Assembly: GCF_001513965.1 (NCBI RefSeq)
Contig: NZ_KQ948016.1
Coordinates: 62,001-126,000, forward strand
DNA length: 64,000 nt
Source: Streptomyces cellostaticus
Lineage (GTDB): Bacteria > Actinomycetota > Actinomycetes > Streptomycetales > Streptomycetaceae
Reading direction: 5' to 3'
The translations under genes were made by a program, and so were the position numbers. Below, piece after piece: positions 21,289 through 30,854 of the stretch (its first letter is position 1; every line of letters starts with the position of its first letter). A model generated the notes under the pieces. It was given only the letters and a program-made list of their open reading frames with translations. It did no database searches and was not told where the DNA came from.

Positions 21289-22333
21289 GCACACCGGGGA
21301 CGATCTGCGCCATCACGGGGACGCCGAGGTCCGTGACGACGGGGCCGACCTGGTCGACCTCGCGGTCAACGTCCGCGCGGACACGCCTCCGGCCTGGCTG
21401 CGGGAGGAGATCGCCGGGTCCCTGTCGTCCCTCGCGGCCTACCCGGACGGGCGGGCCGCGCGGGCGGCGGTGGCGGCGCGGCACGGGCTGCCCGTGGAGC
21501 GGGTGCTGCTGACGGCGGGCGCGGCGGAGGCGTTCGTGCTGCTGGCGCGGGCGCTGAAGGTGCGGCAGCCGGTGGTCGTGCATCCGCAGTTCACCGAGCC
21601 GGAGGCGGCGCTGCGGGATGCGGGGCACACCGTGCACCGGGTGCTGCTGCGGGAGGCGGACGGCTTCCGGCTGGATCCCGGAGACGTCCCGGAGGACGCC
21701 GATCTGGTGGTGGTCGGGAATCCGACGAATCCGACGTCGGTCCTGCACCCGGCCGCCACGATCGCCGAACTCGCCCGTCCGGGGCGGACGTTGGTGGTGG
21801 ACGAGGCGTTCATGGACGCGGTGCCGGGTGAGCGGGAGGCGTTGGCCGGGCGGACCGATGTGCCCGGTCTCGTCGTGCTGCGCAGTCTGACCAAGACCTG
21901 GGGGCTGGCCGGGCTGCGTATCGGCTATGTGCTGGCCGCGCCGGAGACGGTCGCCGAGCTGGAGCGGGCTCAGCCGCTGTGGCCGGTGTCGACGCCGGCG
22001 CTGGCCGCGGCGCGGGCGTGTGTGGCGCCGCGGGCGCTGGCGGAGGCGGCCCACGCGGCACACCGGATCGCGGCGGACCGGGCCCACCTGGTGGCGGGGC
22101 TGGCTGCGTTCGCCGACCGGGGTGTGCGGGTGGTTTCGCCTGCGGAGGGACCGTTCGTACTGGTCCGTATGCCCGGGGCGGCGGTCGTACGGCACCGGCT
22201 GCGCGAGCTGGGCTACGCCGTGCGGCGGGGGGACACCTTCCCCGGGCTGGACGGCGACTGGATACGTATGGCCGTACGGGACAGGGCCACGGTGAACGGA
22301 TTCCTGGTGGGGCTGGAGCGAGCGCTGGGCTGA
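21278..22333 (+). CDS. cobC: PLP-dependent CobC-like aminotransferase (Rv2231c-type)
   Basis: This 351-residue fold-type I aminotransferase resembles histidinol-phosphate aminotransferase and threonine-phosphate decarboxylase (CobC/CobD of Salmonella). Its PLP lysine is K206 in LRSLTKTWGLAGLRIGY. The VGNPTNPTSVLHP block binds the carboxylate side. In the cob context it would make aminopropanol phosphate from threonine phosphate, the substrate of the first gene of the locus. The ATG at 21278 overlaps the CbiX coding end by 11 bases. It is the last gene of the run and converges with a surface-protein gene 17 bp away. Confidence 0.88.
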   Translation: MRTEHTGDDLRHHGDAEVRDDGADLVDLAVNVRADTPPAWLREEIAGSLSSLAAYPDGRAARAAVAARHGLPVERVLLTAGAAEAFVLLARALKVRQPVVVHPQFTEPEAALRDAGHTVHRVLLREADGFRLDPGDVPEDADLVVVGNPTNPTSVLHPAATIAELARPGRTLVVDEAFMDAVPGEREALAGRTDVPGLVVLRSLTKTWGLAGLRIGYVLAAPETVAELERAQPLWPVSTPALAAARACVAPRALAEAAHAAHRIAADRAHLVAGLAAFADRGVRVVSPAEGPFVLVRMPGAAVVRHRLRELGYAVRRGDTFPGLDGDWIRMAVRDRATVNGFLVGLERALG

Positions 22334-22350
22334 CCCCACCAGGGTTTCCC

Positions 22351-23253
22351 TCAGCTCTTGCGGCGCCGCGCCACCGTCACCGCTCCGCCGCCCGCCAGCA
22401 CCAACGCCAGCGCCCCGCCCGCGATGTACGGCGTCGCCGAGCTGCCGCCCGTCTCCGCGAGATCGGTACGGGCGCCCTGGGGCTTCACGTCGGATGCCGG
22501 GTCGTGGCTCGGTACCGGGTGCCCGGTGGGCGGGTACATCGGTGACTCGCAGGTGGCCTTGGCCAGAGTAATCGTTCCTTCCACGTCGGCCACGTTGAGC
22601 TTCAACGGGTTGACGGAGACCTTGAGTTCGAGGGCCGTGGCGGCTGCCGTGCGGGACGTGGTGCTGCGCCGGGAGAGGTCGAGGCGGACCTCTCCGACGC
22701 CGGGTACCTTCACCTCGGTGGGGCCGCCGGCGGTGAGCGTGACGCGTTTGCCGAGGACCGTGACGGCGCCGAGGACGTTCGCGGCGGCGACGGGCCGCTT
22801 CCCCGCGGCGCAGGTCGCCTTCGCGGTGACCGTGCCGACCTCCACGAGGGAGAGCAGGGGCAGGCCCGGGACGTGCAGGCTGGCGTGGGCGACGCGGACC
22901 GAGCCCTCGGCGAGTCTGTCGTTCACCGTGGCTCCGGCCGACGCGACCTGCGCGCCGAGGACCGTGAACGGCCTGCCGCCGTCCACGCCGTCGAGCCGGG
23001 CGGTGAGCGCGGTCTTCTCGGCGCTCTCGGGCGCCTGGACCTCGTTGAGGGAGACCGCGAGCGGGACGTTCACGGTCTTGTTGAGCAGGGACACGTCGAG
23101 TCCGGTGCGGAGCACGACGGCGGAGGCGCGACCGTGGTCGGTGGTCGCGTGCGCGGCGCCCGCGCCCAGGACCGCGGGACCTGCGGCCAGGGCGGTGACC
23201 GTCGCGACCGTGGCGAGACGGCGTGCGGGCATGCGGAAGTTGTTGCTGTTCAA
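22351..23253 (-). CDS. Secreted protein with LAETG-type sortase signal
   Basis: The 300-residue product has a signal peptide (MPARRLATVATVTALAAGPA and onward, cut near AHA), repeated beta-rich segments without known motifs, and a wall-sorting end. LAETG at about 265-269 is followed by a hydrophobic stretch and the basic tail ARRRKS. LAxTG is the preferred motif of class E sortases in Streptomyces, so the protein should be anchored to peptidoglycan. It matches what I recall of S. coelicolor SCO1860. The TTG at 23253 has a GGGGG ribosome-binding sequence 10 bases upstream; the ATG at 23232 is an alternative start. Confidence 0.82.
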   Translation of the reverse strand: MNSNNFRMPARRLATVATVTALAAGPAVLGAGAAHATTDHGRASAVVLRTGLDVSLLNKTVNVPLAVSLNEVQAPESAEKTALTARLDGVDGGRPFTVLGAQVASAGATVNDRLAEGSVRVAHASLHVPGLPLLSLVEVGTVTAKATCAAGKRPVAAANVLGAVTVLGKRVTLTAGGPTEVKVPGVGEVRLDLSRRSTTSRTAAATALELKVSVNPLKLNVADVEGTITLAKATCESPMYPPTGHPVPSHDPASDVKPQGARTDLAETGGSSATPYIAGGALALVLAGGGAVTVARRRKS

Positions 23254-23407
23254 GGCGGTGGGACCCCCAGACGGAACATGCTTGGGACCCGTCAACCTTG
23301 TACGCACTGTGGGTGAACGGTCAGCGATCCTGCGTTACTTCACTCCATCGTGGAGATTCCGTACGGGTTTTCGGATCGCTGGGCACACCCGTTCCTCCGT
23401 GCCACCC

Positions 23408-24499
23408 CTACTCCACCACCTGCCCGTTCAGCACCACCCGGCGCGGCGCCGCCAGCACCCGTACGTCCGCCCGCGGATCGGACTCGTACACCACCAGATC
23501 GGCCGGTGCGCCCTCCTCCAGTCCGGGGCGGCCCAGCCAGGCCCGGGCGCCCCAGCTCGTCGCCGACAGCGCCTGGATCGGCGGGATGCCCGCGGTGACG
23601 AGTTCGGCGACCTCGGCCGCCACCAGGCCGTGGGCCAGTGAGCCGCCCGCGTCCGTGCCGACGTACACCGGGATGCCGGCGTCGTAGGCGCCGCGCACGG
23701 TGTCGTAGCGCCGCTCGTGGAGCCGGCGCATATGTGCCGACCAGCGCGGGTACCTGGTCTCGCCGCCGGCCGCCAGCTGCGGGAAGGTGGCGATGTTGAC
23801 GAGGGTGGGGACGATGGCGACGCCCCGCGAGGCGAACAGGGGGATCAGGTCCTCCGTCAGCCCCGTGGCGTGCTCGATGCAGTCGATGCCCGACTCGACC
23901 AGGTCGCCGAGGGAACTCTCGGCGAAGCAGTGCGCGGTGACGCGGGCGCCGAGGCGGTGGGCCTCGGCGATGGCCGCCCGGACCGCCTCGCGCGGCCAGC
24001 ACGCGGACAGGTCGCCGAGGTCGCGGTCGATCCAGTCGCCGACCAACTTGACCCAGCCGTCGCCGCGCCGGGCCTCCTGGGCGACGTACGCGACGAGCTC
24101 GTCCGGTTCGATCTCGTGGGCGTAGCCCCGCATGTAGCGGCGGGTGCGGGCGATGTGCCGGCCGGCCCGGATGATCTTCGGGAGGTCGTCGCGGTCGTCG
24201 ACCCAGCGGGTGTCGGAGGGCGAGCCCGCGTCGCGGATCAGCAGGGTCCCGGTCTCCCGGTCGGCCAGCGCCTGCTTCTCGGCGGTGTCCGCATCGACCG
24301 GGCCCTGCGCGCCCAGGCCCACATGGCAGTGCGCGTCGACCAGGCCGGGCAGGGCCCAGCCCTCCACGGTCCGGACGTCACGGACGCCGGCGGGGCGGTC
24401 GTAGGAGACGCGGCCCCCGACCACCCACAGCTCGTCACGGACGTCCTCGGGCCCCGCCAGGACCCGGCCCTTCACGTGCAGCACCGCTCGATCGCTCAT
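23408..24499 (-). CDS. Amidohydrolase family protein (imidazolonepropionase-like)
   Basis: The 363-residue protein has the metal-dependent amidohydrolase pattern. Metal ligands are H57 and H59 in GLVDAHCHVG, a likely carboxylated lysine in WVKLVGDW, histidines in TAHCFAESS and IEHATGL, and the final aspartate in YVGTDAGGSL. The C-terminal ADLVVYESDPRADV belongs to the composite beta-domain. It resembles the subfamily with prolidases and imidazolonepropionase; the substrate is unknown. The ATG at 24499 is preferred because AAGGTG lies seven bases upstream. Confidence 0.85.
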   Translation of the reverse strand: MSDRAVLHVKGRVLAGPEDVRDELWVVGGRVSYDRPAGVRDVRTVEGWALPGLVDAHCHVGLGAQGPVDADTAEKQALADRETGTLLIRDAGSPSDTRWVDDRDDLPKIIRAGRHIARTRRYMRGYAHEIEPDELVAYVAQEARRGDGWVKLVGDWIDRDLGDLSACWPREAVRAAIAEAHRLGARVTAHCFAESSLGDLVESGIDCIEHATGLTEDLIPLFASRGVAIVPTLVNIATFPQLAAGGETRYPRWSAHMRRLHERRYDTVRGAYDAGIPVYVGTDAGGSLAHGLVAAEVAELVTAGIPPIQALSATSWGARAWLGRPGLEEGAPADLVVYESDPRADVRVLAAPRRVVLNGQVVE

Positions 24500-24541
24500 G
24501 TACGGCACCTTAATGAGCCGGCAATCGGTCCTGTCAGTGAG

Positions 24542-24622
24542 CTAGGGCCTGTCGTTTGGATCATGCCGGGCTCGCGGGGTCTGGCACCGCGCCCTGATCC
24601 GGCCTGATCCAAACGAAAGACC

Positions 24623-24626
<4 letters not shown>
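24542..24626. mobile_element. MITE-like element with 19-bp inverted repeats
   Basis: GGGCCTGTCGTTTGGATCA (24545-24563) is repeated inverted at 24605-24623 with 17 of 19 positions matching. It is flanked by CTA on the left and TAG on the right, as expected for insertion at a CTAG or TA target. The 41-bp centre contains a CGCGG/CCGCG stem, so the whole can fold as one long hairpin. No transposase is encoded. The ends resemble Streptomyces IS5-type elements as I recall them. The element's right end supplies part of the TAG stop codon of the adjacent ABC ATPase gene. Confidence 0.75.
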
Positions 24627-25413
<787 letters not shown>

Positions 25414-25417
<4 letters not shown>

Positions 25418-26247
25418 CGGATCGCCTCCTGGGACTTGGACTCCATGCGGCGCACGACGAGGCTGAGCGGGATCGTGACCAGCAGGTAGCACAGGCCCGC
25501 GACCAGGATCGGCGTGGAGTTGGCGGTCGTACTGGCCAGGTCGCGGCCGTACTTGGACAGTTCGCGCTCCTCCAGGGTGACGCCGAGGAAGAGCACCAGC
25601 GAGGAGTCCTTGAAGAGCAGGACGAGTTCGTTGGTCAACGGCGGCAGGATGATCCGGAAGGCCTGCGGAATGATGATCGAGACCATGGCCCGGGCGGGCG
25701 AGAAGCCCAGCGAACGGGCCGCCTCCAGCTGCCCCTTGGGCACGGCCTGGATGCCCGCGCGGATCGTCTCCGCCATGTACGCGGCCGAGACCAGGCCGAG
25801 CGCGATGGCGACCTTGCCGTAGGTGCCGCCGGGGATCTCCGTGCCGGGGAAGGCCAGGGGTACGGCGACCCCGACGAAGATGAAGATCAGCAGGGCGGGC
25901 AGGCCGCGGAAGATCTCGATGTAGACGCTCGCGACCCAGCGGTAGGGCCCCACCGAGGACAGTCGCATCAGGGCGATGACCATGCCGAGGACGAGCCCGA
26001 CGACGAAGCCGGACAGCGTGTAGAGCACGGTGTTCTTCAGCGCCAGCGTGATGACGTCCGGGAACATCTGCCGGGCGATGTCGGCCTGCGCGAACTGGTT
26101 CTGCAGCCGGCCCCAGTCCGCCGTGACCGCGAAGGCGATCACGGCGGCGGCGAAGACGGCGTACTGCACGCCCCGGGACAGGCTGCGCTTCTGACGCCGG
26201 GTCAGTCCCTTTTTCTTCGGCTGGAGTTGTACGTCGGTATCGGTCAT
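25414..26247 (-). CDS. Polar amino-acid ABC transporter, permease subunit
   Basis: The 277-residue membrane protein has a lysine-rich cytoplasmic start ([12 protein letters not shown]) and about five hydrophobic helices. The coupling segment is [20 protein letters not shown], the HisM/GlnP type of EAA loop. Together with the ATPase and binding protein it forms a homodimeric importer for a polar amino acid. The ATG at 26247 overlaps the binding-protein stop (ATGA) and the stop overlaps the ATPase start. Confidence 0.92.
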
Positions 26248-27089
26248 GAGGCGGCGGGAGAGGCGACGGAGGCGCTGTACGGGCCGATCCACTGCTCGTA
26301 GAGCTTCTTGTAGGTGCCGTCGGCCTTGGCGGCCTTGATGGCCTTGTTGACGGCCTCGCGCAGGGCGGTGTTGCCCTTCTTCACCGTGAAGCCGTACTGC
26401 TCGCCGGTCTTCAGGTTGTCGACGACCTTGAAGGCGTCCGCGTTGGCCTTGTCCTTCAGCCAGCCCTGGACCACCGGGTAGTCGATGACGACCGCCTGGA
26501 CCTGTCCGGTGCGCAGACCGTTGAGGACCGCGTCGGAGGATTCGAAGGAGATCGGGTCGAAGCCCTTGCCCTTGACGTAGTCCTCGCCGGTGGTCTGCGC
26601 CTGGGCGCCGAGCTTCTTGCCCTTGGCCTTGACGTCCGCGAGGGAGGTGATGCCGCTCTTCTTGTCGACGAGGACGGCCTGGGTGGCCTCGAAGTACGGG
26701 TCGGAGAAGTCGACGTTCTTCTTGCGCTCGGCGGTGATGGTCATGCCGGCGGCGGCCAGGTCGCACTGGCCGGAGTTGAGGAACGCGCCGGTCTTGAAGT
26801 TCTCGAACGGCGTGTCGAGGATCTGCTGCTTGACGCCCAGGTCCTTGGCGACGAGATCGATGAGGGAGACGTCGAAGCCCTGCACCTTGCCGTTGATCTC
26901 CGACTGGAACGGCGGGTACGGCAGGTGGGTGCAGGTGGTCAGCTGACCGGCCTTGACGAGGTGGACCCCCTTGACGGTGGTCTTGCCGCTCCCCCCGTTG
27001 TCCGAGGAGCAGCCGGCCACGAGCGCGAGCCCGGCCGTCACGGTGATGGCTGCCAGAGCGCGGGTCCGGCGTCCGAGGAGCGTTTTCAT
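26244..27089 (-). CDS. Lipoprotein substrate-binding protein, family 3 (polar amino acids)
   Basis: The 281-residue product has a lipoprotein signal peptide with the lipobox LVAGC (cysteine near residue 27) followed by a Ser/Gly-rich tether. The mature part is a family 3 binding protein: [20 protein letters not shown] at the start, [11 protein letters not shown] in the middle, and YGFTVKKGN with the closing TYKKLYEQW block. It captures a polar amino acid such as glutamine, glutamate or cystine; the exact ligand is not evident. The gene is the first of its operon and divergent from a class V aminotransferase. Confidence 0.93.
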   Translation of the reverse strand: MKTLLGRRTRALAAITVTAGLALVAGCSSDNGGSGKTTVKGVHLVKAGQLTTCTHLPYPPFQSEINGKVQGFDVSLIDLVAKDLGVKQQILDTPFENFKTGAFLNSGQCDLAAAGMTITAERKKNVDFSDPYFEATQAVLVDKKSGITSLADVKAKGKKLGAQAQTTGEDYVKGKGFDPISFESSDAVLNGLRTGQVQAVVIDYPVVQGWLKDKANADAFKVVDNLKTGEQYGFTVKKGNTALREAVNKAIKAAKADGTYKKLYEQWIGPYSASVASPAAS

Positions 27090-27138
27090 GGGGGGATCTC
27101 CCTGTGAGGGAACTATGGGTTCCGATTATAAGGAAGAG

Positions 27139-27153
27139 TTTGAGTCTCTCAAA
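27139..27153. promoter_or_regulatory. Palindrome between divergent importer and aminotransferase genes
   Basis: TTTGAG (27139-27144) and CTCAAA (27148-27153) form a perfect inverted repeat with a 3-bp centre. It lies 50 bp upstream of the importer start and 75 bp upstream of the aminotransferase start. The symmetry and AT-rich setting suit a dimeric repressor such as a GntR-type protein. Confidence 0.45.
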
Positions 27154-27228
27154 TCAAACCGATGGTTACGGAGCCGTTGGACCTAAGATCGGTGGAGTCG
27201 ACCCCCGCGAACGAAGAGAGAGCCCGCC

Positions 27229-28329
27229 GTGACCCACCCCTTCCTCGACCTGCCCCCGCTGAGCGCCGAGCGCTTCGCCGCCATCGAGGACCGGGTGGCC
27301 CGGCTGCTGGACACCCGGCAGGACGTGGTGATCACGCAGGGCGAGGCGCTGCTGCCGCTGGAGGGCGCGATCCGCGCGGCGGCCGGTCCGGGCACGACCG
27401 CGCTGAACGTGATCACGGGCCCGTACGGGCAGACCTTCGGCGACTGGCTGCGGGACTGCGGCGCGACGGTGTACGACCTGTCCGTCCCGTTCCACACGGC
27501 GGTCACCCCCGCCCAGATCCGGGAGGCCTTCGCCGAGCACCCGGAGATCGACTTCGTCTCGCTCGTCCATGCGGAGGCGGCGACCGGCAACACCAACCCG
27601 GTCGCGGAGATCGGCGAGGCGGTGCGGGAGCACGGCGCGCTGTTCTACCTGGACGCGGTCGCCTCCGTGGGGGCGGAGCCGGTGCTGCCGGACGCATGGG
27701 GTGTGGACCTGTGTGTGATCGGGGCCCAGAAGGCGATGGGCGGCCCGGCGGGCGTGTCGGCGATCTCGGTGAGCGAGCGGGCGTGGTCCCGTATGGCGGC
27801 CAACCCGAACGCCCCGCGCCGCTCCTACCTCTCCCTCCTCGACTGGAAGGAGCGCTGGATCGACGGCGGCCGCAAGGCCCTGCTGCACGCTCCGGCCCAG
27901 CTGGAGATGCTGGCGCTGGAGGCGTGCCTGGAGCGGATCGAGGCGGCGGGCGCGCAGACGGTGATGGCCCGGCACGCGTCGGCCGCTGCGGCCACCCGGG
28001 CGGGCGCGGCGGTCCTGGGCGGGGGCCTGGAGCCTTACGTCCACGAGGCGAGGGACGCGGCGCCGGTCGCGACGACGCTGCGGGTCCCCTCCGGGGTGGT
28101 GGCGTCGGAGCTGGTGGCCCGGGCCCTGGCGGGCGACCCCGCGCTCCCGCTGGCCGCCGGCGGCGGCGCGCTGGCCAAGGAGATGATCCGCGTCAATCAC
28201 TACGGCCCGGACGCGGCGCCGGGTGCCGTGCACAGCTCCCTGTCGGCCCTGGGGGTGGCCCTCGCCGAGCGGGGGCTGACGGTGGACCTGGCCGGAGCCC
28301 GCCGCGCGGCGGACGCAGCCTGGCGGTGA
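27229..28329 (+). CDS. Class V PLP-dependent aminotransferase (alanine-glyoxylate/serine-pyruvate type)
   Basis: The 366-residue fold-type I enzyme has the class V layout. PALMPGEA-like beginnings are replaced by QGEALLPLEGAI, then VITGPYGQTFGDWL, the PLP aspartate in FYLDAVASVGAEP, and the Schiff-base lysine in IGAQKAMGGPAGVS. The C-terminal VNHYGPDAAPGAV provides the arginine-adjacent carboxylate region. It most resembles alanine-glyoxylate or serine-pyruvate aminotransferases. The GTG or ATG choice is clear because the conserved FLDLPPLS starts at once. It is divergent from the amino-acid importer, which suggests a shared role in amino-acid use. Confidence 0.82.
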   Translation: MTHPFLDLPPLSAERFAAIEDRVARLLDTRQDVVITQGEALLPLEGAIRAAAGPGTTALNVITGPYGQTFGDWLRDCGATVYDLSVPFHTAVTPAQIREAFAEHPEIDFVSLVHAEAATGNTNPVAEIGEAVREHGALFYLDAVASVGAEPVLPDAWGVDLCVIGAQKAMGGPAGVSAISVSERAWSRMAANPNAPRRSYLSLLDWKERWIDGGRKALLHAPAQLEMLALEACLERIEAAGAQTVMARHASAAAATRAGAAVLGGGLEPYVHEARDAAPVATTLRVPSGVVASELVARALAGDPALPLAAGGGALAKEMIRVNHYGPDAAPGAVHSSLSALGVALAERGLTVDLAGARRAADAAWR

Positions 28330-28394
28330 CCACGGACTGAAATCTGAATTCAAATGGGCTTCACAATTCCCGCTAATTCACCCGACGATAGCTT

Positions 28395-28552
28395 CCCGTA
28401 TTCTTCTGCCCGCTTTTTGCGAGGCTAAACAGGGAGTTTTTCATACGGGCTTCTAGCGGGTTTCCATGCTGTGACACACTCCACAATGGGGTGTTTTTGT
28501 CCCCTTTCATGGTGGGGTAATCCGGGCATTTCGCCAGCCCGCTCCCCACCAT
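28395..28552 (+). promoter_or_regulatory. Highly structured non-coding stretch upstream of ectA, with terminator-like hairpin
   Basis: Four pairings can be seen in 158 bases. CCCGTAT (28395-28401) pairs with ATACGGG (28443-28449), and CCCGCT (28409-28414) with AGCGGG (28455-28460), an interleaved order that would give a pseudoknot. ACACTCC (28476-28482) pairs with GGGGTGT (28488-28494), followed by a T-run (28494-28498), as in an intrinsic terminator. ATGGTGGGG (28509-28517) pairs perfectly with CCCCACCAT (28544-28552), with CGGGC/GCCCG inside. GGGG (28488-28491) can pair alternatively with CCCC (28501-28504). It may terminate the upstream aminotransferase transcript, act as an ect leader, or both. 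The remaining bases of the 28330-28613 gap are unusually AT-rich. Confidence 0.5.
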
Positions 28553-28576
28553 TCCGCATCCCCGGCCACCGCGCCC

Positions 28577-28613
28577 GTGCATTACTGAATTTGCCTCGCT
28601 AAATTCGTGCCGC
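28577..28613 (+). promoter_or_regulatory. Possible ect promoter giving a leaderless ectA message
   Basis: TAAATT at 28600-28605 resembles a -10 box and lies only nine bases before the ectA ATG. No Shine-Dalgarno sequence precedes that ATG. Both facts fit a transcript that begins at or next to the start codon; the -35 region is not convincing. Confidence 0.35.
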
Positions 28614-29129
28614 ATGACTGCCGCACAAGCAGACCTGTTCATCGACCGACCGGCGGTGTCCGACGGAGCCGCGCTCTGGCGTATCGCCAAGGACTCGAGA
28701 ACCCTCGACCTGAACTCCTCGTACAGCTATCTGCTGTGGTGCCGGGACTTCGCCGGCACCTCGGCGGTGGCGCGCGGCGCGGACGGCGAGCCCGTCGGTT
28801 TCGTCACCGGGTACGTGCGGCCCGACCGTCCCGGGATCCTGCTCGTCTGGCAGGTGGCCGTCGACGCCGCCCACCGGGGCCGCGGCATCGCCGCCGCGCT
28901 GCTGGACGGGCTGACCGCCCGGCTGGCCGGCGAGGGCCGGATCACCGGCATCGAGACCACCATCACCCCCGGCAACACGGCCTCCGAGCGCCTGTTCACC
29001 TCGTTCGCCGCCCGGCACGGCGCGGACCTCGACCGGGAGGTGCTGTTTCCCGCCGACCTGTTCCCGGACGGCCAGCACGACCCCGAAGTCCTCTACCGCA
29101 TAGGCCCGTTGACCCCCACCGCGCTTTGA
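28614..29129 (+). CDS. ectA: L-2,4-diaminobutyrate N-acetyltransferase EctA
   Basis: The 171-residue GNAT protein acetylates the gamma-amino group of diaminobutyrate, the second step of ectoine synthesis. EctA marks are LDLNSSYSYLLWCRDF near 31-46, the acetyl-CoA loop VAVDAAHRGRGIAAALL, and ETTITPGNTASERLFTSFA near the end. The ATG at 28614 has no ribosome-binding site, so leaderless translation is possible. It is the first gene of ectABCD, 13 bp before ectB. Confidence 0.95.
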   Translation: MTAAQADLFIDRPAVSDGAALWRIAKDSRTLDLNSSYSYLLWCRDFAGTSAVARGADGEPVGFVTGYVRPDRPGILLVWQVAVDAAHRGRGIAAALLDGLTARLAGEGRITGIETTITPGNTASERLFTSFAARHGADLDREVLFPADLFPDGQHDPEVLYRIGPLTPTAL

Positions 29130-29142
29130 GGAGCGATTCACC

Positions 29143-30414
29143 GTGACCATCACCCAGCCCGACCTCAGTGTCTTCGAGACCCTCGAGTCCGAGGTGCGCA
29201 GCTACTGCCGCGGCTGGCCCACCGTGTTCGACCGTGCGCAGGGCAGCCGGATGTACGACGAGGACGGACATGCGTACCTCGACTTCTTCGCCGGTGCCGG
29301 CTCGCTCAACTACGGCCACAACAATCCGGTCCTGAAACGGGCGTTGATCGACTATCTGTCCCGGGACGGCGTGACCCACGGCCTGGACATGTCGACCACG
29401 GCCAAGCGCTCCTTCCTGCAGACCTTCCAGGACCTGGTGCTGCGCCCGCGCGACCTGCCGTACAAGGTCATGTTCCCGGGGCCGACCGGCACCAACGCCG
29501 TCGAGTCGGCGCTGAAGCTGGCCCGGAAGGTGAAGGGGCGGGAGGCGATCGTGTCGTTCACGAACGCCTTCCACGGGATGTCCCTGGGCTCCCTCGCCGT
29601 CACCGGCAACGCGTTCAAGCGGGCCGGCGCCGGTGTCCCGCTGGTGCACGGCACGCCGATGCCCTTCGACAACTACTTCGACGGCACGGTGCCTGACTTC
29701 CTGTGGTTCGAGCGGCTCCTGGAGGACCAGGGCTCCGGTCTCAACAAGCCGGCCGCGGTGATCGTGGAGACCGTGCAGGGCGAGGGCGGCATCAACGTCG
29801 CCCGGCCCGAATGGCTGCGCGCCCTCAAGGAGCTGTGCGAGCGGCAGGACATGCTGCTGATCGTCGACGACATCCAGATGGGCTGCGGCCGGACGGGAGC
29901 CTTCTTCTCCTTCGAGGAGGCCGGGATCGTGCCCGACATCGTCACCGTGTCCAAGTCGATCAGCGGGTACGGCCTGCCGATGGCGCTGTGCCTGTTCAAG
30001 CCCGAACTCGACGTCTGGGAGCCGGGCGAGCACAACGGCACCTTCCGCGGCAACAACCCCGCGTTCGTCACCGCCACCGCGGCCCTGGAGACGTACTGGG
30101 CCGACGGCTCCGCCATGGAGAAGCAGACCCGGGCCCGCGGCGAGCAGATCGAGCAGGCGCTGATCTCGATCACCGAGGAGAACCTCGCCGATGTGCGGGA
30201 GTACCGCGGCCGCGGCCTGGTGTGGGGCCTGGAGTTCCACGACAAGGGCCGGGCCTCGCGGGTCGCCCGGCGGGCCTTCGAACTCGGGCTGCTCATCGAG
30301 ACGTCCGGCCCGGAGGGCGAGGTCGTCAAGCTGCTGCCCGCCCTCACCGTCACCCCCGAAGAGCTGGACGAGGGCCTCAGCGTCGTCGCCCGCGCCGTCC
30401 GCGAAACCGCCTAG
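29143..30414 (+). CDS. ectB: Diaminobutyrate-2-oxoglutarate aminotransferase EctB
   Basis: The 423-residue class III aminotransferase makes L-2,4-diaminobutyrate from aspartate semialdehyde, the first committed step. It has FFAGAGSLNYGHNNPVLKRA near the N-terminus and the cofactor aspartate in LLIVDDIQMGCGRTG. K271 in VSKSISGYGLPMA is the PLP lysine, and FRGNNPAFVTATAAL follows. A GAGGAG ribosome-binding site precedes the GTG start. Length and motifs are typical of EctB rather than of GABA or ornithine enzymes. Confidence 0.95.
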   Translation: MTITQPDLSVFETLESEVRSYCRGWPTVFDRAQGSRMYDEDGHAYLDFFAGAGSLNYGHNNPVLKRALIDYLSRDGVTHGLDMSTTAKRSFLQTFQDLVLRPRDLPYKVMFPGPTGTNAVESALKLARKVKGREAIVSFTNAFHGMSLGSLAVTGNAFKRAGAGVPLVHGTPMPFDNYFDGTVPDFLWFERLLEDQGSGLNKPAAVIVETVQGEGGINVARPEWLRALKELCERQDMLLIVDDIQMGCGRTGAFFSFEEAGIVPDIVTVSKSISGYGLPMALCLFKPELDVWEPGEHNGTFRGNNPAFVTATAALETYWADGSAMEKQTRARGEQIEQALISITEENLADVREYRGRGLVWGLEFHDKGRASRVARRAFELGLLIETSGPEGEVVKLLPALTVTPEELDEGLSVVARAVRETA

Positions 30415-30444
30415 CACCATCCACCGAGGAGGAAGCACAGCACC

Positions 30445-30849
30445 GTGATCGTCCGATCGTTCAAGGACATCGAAGGCACCGACCGGCACGTCCGGGCGAA
30501 GTCCGGCACCTGGGAGAGCAAGCGGATCGTCCTCGCCAAGGAGCGGGTCGGCTTCTCCCTGCACGAGACCGTCCTGTATGCCGGGACCGAGACGTCGATG
30601 TGGTACGCCAACCACATCGAGGCCGTCGTCTGCGTCGAGGGCGAGGCCGAACTCACCGACCACGAGACCGGGAAGACGTACACGATCACTCCCGGCACCA
30701 TGTACCTCCTGAACGGGCACGAGCGGCACACGCTGCGGGTCAAGGAGGACTTCCGCTGCATCTGCGTGTTCAACCCGCCCGTCACCGGACGGGAGGACCA
30801 CGACGAGAACGGCGTCTACCCGCTGCTCACCGAGCCCGAGGAGGTGTGA
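30445..30849 (+). CDS. ectC: L-ectoine synthase EctC
   Basis: The 134-residue cupin closes the ring of N-gamma-acetyl-diaminobutyrate to give ectoine. E59 in [12 protein letters not shown]87 in [12 protein letters not shown] and a following histidine (H92 or H95) fit the iron-site pattern of the family. The start [16 protein letters not shown] is nearly universal in EctC. A GAGGAGG ribosome-binding site lies before the GTG. EctD follows after five bases. Confidence 0.96.
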   Translation: MIVRSFKDIEGTDRHVRAKSGTWESKRIVLAKERVGFSLHETVLYAGTETSMWYANHIEAVVCVEGEAELTDHETGKTYTITPGTMYLLNGHERHTLRVKEDFRCICVFNPPVTGREDHDENGVYPLLTEPEEV

Positions 30850-30854
30850 CCGCC

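Noticed and set aside
23281..23340. Single GTTCACCC-like unit (minus strand) upstream of the sortase-type protein
   Set aside because: A PHO box needs at least two 11-nt units in phase; only one is present.
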